In this document: piece by piece, positions 15,186-16,783 of the stretch
Position numbering within the stretch: the first letter of the stretch is position 1
How the letters are laid out: each line of letters begins with the position of its first letter
Assembly: GCA_016721425.1 (NCBI GenBank)
Contig: JADKID010000044.1
Span: 1 to 16,783 of the forward strand
DNA: 16,783 nt
DNA from: Bryobacterales bacterium
Lineage (GTDB): Bacteria > Acidobacteriota > Terriglobia > Bryobacterales > Bryobacteraceae
Direction: 5' to 3'
The notes under the pieces: generated by a model
The model's input: the letters and a program-made list of their open reading frames with translations, nothing else
What the model was told of the DNA's origin: nothing
Database searches by the model: none
Position numbers and translations under genes: made by a program

Positions 15186-16495
15186 CTATGCGAGCGGCGG
15201 GCGAGCGTAGTGCGAGGCCGTCCTTCTGCCGGAGGGTGATGAGGGGCAAAGTGACGGGCAGGATGGTTCACTTGGAAGCGCCAGTGGCGGCGAGCGTCGC
15301 GAGAACGAGTACACCCTCCAGCCAGGCGAAGCGTCTTCGCCAATGCAGACCTCGCGGGCCGCCGCCGAAGGAAGTAGCAAAGCGAGGGGCCCGCGCGCGC
15401 GGCGGGACGGAATCGTTCGGGTCGAATTCTTCCGGCTCGGGCTGAGGCCGCGCTGCGGTGGGTGACGTACGGGCTGGCGATGAAGATGGTGTCCACGGAA
15501 AACTGCCTGCCGCGCACCGTGTGCGGCTCAATGGCGCGGCGGCTGATGGCCCAGGTGCGGGTGGGTGAGGGCGCATGGATTCGGCCAGGACCATCTCGGT
15601 GTAGGGCGCGGTATCGTCGAACGTGGGGCGGCGGCCGGCGAGGACTTCGCCGAGCTGGACGGAGCCGCGCCTCCACTTCGGGGTGCCGCAGAGCAGATAC
15701 CAAGTCCAGGAGGGCGGTGGCTGTGGTTTCGTGGCCGGCGAGGAAGAGCGGGAGGGCCTCGCCGTTGACCTCGGTTTGGGTCACGCTGCTCCGTTCGCCG
15801 CCAGCAGCAAGCAGCATGGCGAGTGAGATCGCCGGGGATCGTGGCTGTGACCGGCGCTGGCGGGCGAGGATGCTGCAACGATGTCGTCGAGCTGGCGGCG
15901 CGCGCGGCGGAAGCACGGCGGGCGACGGGGAGCAGAGGCAGGCGCACGACGTACTCCGCTCATTGGGAGCATGAGGAGATCGAACATCTCGAGGATCTCG
16001 GTAGGTGAGGGCGGCGCGCCGACGGTGGCGGCTGTGTCGTCCACCTGGGCGCTGAAGAGGTATTTGGCGACGATGCCGAGCGTGAGCCTCATCATCTCTC
16101 GTTGAGCTGGAGCGCTCGGCCATATTGCCAGTGGGCCGCGGTGCGCCTGACCGCTCCACCATCGCATTGGCATAGCCGGGCAGGCGCTCCCTTGGCAGAA
16201 GGCAGAATGAATTACCTTGCGCCAGCGGGTGTGGCGCGGCTCCTCGCTGGTGAGCAGGTCCTCGCCGAGCAGGTGATACGGGGCGCGATGGAGCATGCGG
16301 TCTTGACGAAGCGCGTGTTGCGGGGTGACCAGCAGATCGCGGATGTCGTCTGGGTGGCTGAGCAGTGACGATGTTCTGCGCGCCCAGTCGGAAGCGGGCC
16401 ACGCTCGCCGTCCGCAGCGGCGGTGCCTTGCAGGAATCCAAGGGGTCGCGGCGGAACTCGAGGAGGCGTCTGGAGTGACGGGCAGTCCGCGTCAC
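15186..16495 (-). CDS. Cytochrome P450, heavily frameshifted
   Basis: About 436 codons long, typical for a P450. Pieces in order: LLEFRRDPLD and VARFRLGAQNIV near the N-terminus, HPDDIRDLLVTPQ, LLGEDLLTSEEPRHTRWRKV (C-helix region), and MMRLTLGIVAKYLFSAQVDD. Next come the I-helix oxygen-binding motif FLAGHETTATALLD (about 15702-15746) and the K-helix ExxR in LAESMR. Then HTVRGRQFSVDTIFIASPYV, FGGGP and VCIGE follow, with the heme-ligand Cys codon at 15345-15347. The proposed GTG start (16495) overlaps the upstream gene's TGA as GTGA. The stop is near 15186. Substrate and CYP family are not identifiable. Shifts are frequent but the signature residues survive. Confidence 0.82.
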
Positions 16496-16783
16496 TCTTT
16501 TTGGAGGCGGCCCGTTGTTGAGTTGATTGAGGGGGAGGAGGTTCTCCTGATCGAAGGTGATGCCGACCAGGGCGAGGCACATCTCGTCCTCGGTCACCTC
16601 GCCCCAGGTGATGTCGCGGGAGAGACGGCCGGATTGCGGGGGGTTATCGACGGAGTTGTCGTAGGTGCAGGTGAGGCGCACCTGGAGCCGGCAGGCATCT
16701 GACGGGTTCATTGTACCGATAGGGCCCCCGCCAGTTGAAGTCCCAGCTGTCGATGGCGATCATCTGCCCCGCTCACGCGGGCG
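16492..16783 (-). CDS. C-terminal end of a copper type II ascorbate-dependent monooxygenase-like protein, partial
   Basis: The right edge of the window holds the last ~95 codons on minus. Visible pieces are MIAIDSWDFNW with PYRYNEPV, then VRLTCTYDNSVDNP and ITWGEVTEDEMCLALVGITF. These are typical of the C-terminal copper-binding lobe found in Cu2_monoox_C-type proteins, where the ending WGxxTxDEMC is common. At least two frameshifts occur (near 16690 and near 16515-16530). In the most likely final frame the gene stops at TGA 16494-16492, overlapping the P450 GTG. The N-terminus and copper ligands of the first lobe are outside the window, so the catalytic role is inferred only from family. Confidence 0.6.

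Noticed and set aside
15080..16711. A 543-codon uninterrupted minus frame that could look like a novel Arg/Pro-rich protein
   Set aside because: It is a composite: stretches match the copper protein tail and parts of the P450, while the Arg/Pro/Ala-rich stretches between are out-of-frame P450 sequence.
1..16783. CRISPR arrays, insertion-sequence transposases, rRNA genes, known riboswitches or an origin of replication
   Set aside because: No regularly spaced repeats, transposase motifs or rRNA-like stretches were seen. An origin of transfer may lie near the relaxase gene but no diagnostic nick site could be recognised.

Overview
The window looks like a piece of a high-GC Acidobacteriota genome, probably Solibacter/Bryobacter-like. 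That is an inference from protein style, not a computed assignment. It splits at a tRNA gene into two halves: the recombination end of an integrated conjugative or mobilizable element (about 1-8590), and host chromosome (about 8559-16783).

Element half. All genes point right. From left to right: the C-terminal part of a DUF3363-type relaxase (1-1008); a strong sigma70-type promoter (1092-1120) followed directly by a 13+2+13 perfect inverted repeat (1130-1157); a 49-codon acidic small ORF (1174-1323); an ArdC-type antirestriction metallopeptidase; a KfrB-domain protein; the VirD4/TraG coupling ATPase; a single-stranded DNA-binding protein; the TraF signal-peptidase-like pilin-processing enzyme; a TraB-type membrane/nitrilase-fold protein; a small excisionase-like HTH protein; and a tyrosine integrase. 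From 1174 to 8376 the genes overlap or sit a few bases apart, so they look like one operon read from the 1092 promoter, with the palindrome as the likely operator. The integrase ends next to tRNA-Gly(CCC) on the minus strand, whose 3' end faces it, so this tRNA is the probable insertion site. Mating-pair-formation (trb/virB) genes are not seen; if present they lie left of the window.

Host half. After the tRNA come a Bcp-type peroxiredoxin, a secreted DUF2202 ferritin-like protein and a GH29 alpha-L-fucosidase with a Tat-like leader, all on plus. On minus follow a large GH106-like alpha-L-rhamnosidase, a cytochrome P450, and the C-terminal end of a copper type II ascorbate-dependent monooxygenase-like protein running off the window. 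The GH29 and GH106 genes converge with overlapping stop codons. The set suggests plant or microbial polysaccharide breakdown plus oxidative chemistry.

Main caveat. Most genes carry one or more single-base frameshifts. Conserved protein sequence resumes at once in the neighbouring frame, with few or no added stops. There are about five in the element's 8.4 kb, pairs of compensating shifts in the peroxiredoxin and DUF2202 genes, and roughly a dozen or more in the rhamnosidase, with many more in the P450. The density rises toward the right end. This fits indel errors in a low-coverage sequence better than old pseudogenes, so gene coordinates below span the shifts. No wholly new system is evident. 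The most interesting points are the regulated promoter/operator, the hidden small gene, and the placement of excision and integration genes at the end of the transfer operon.
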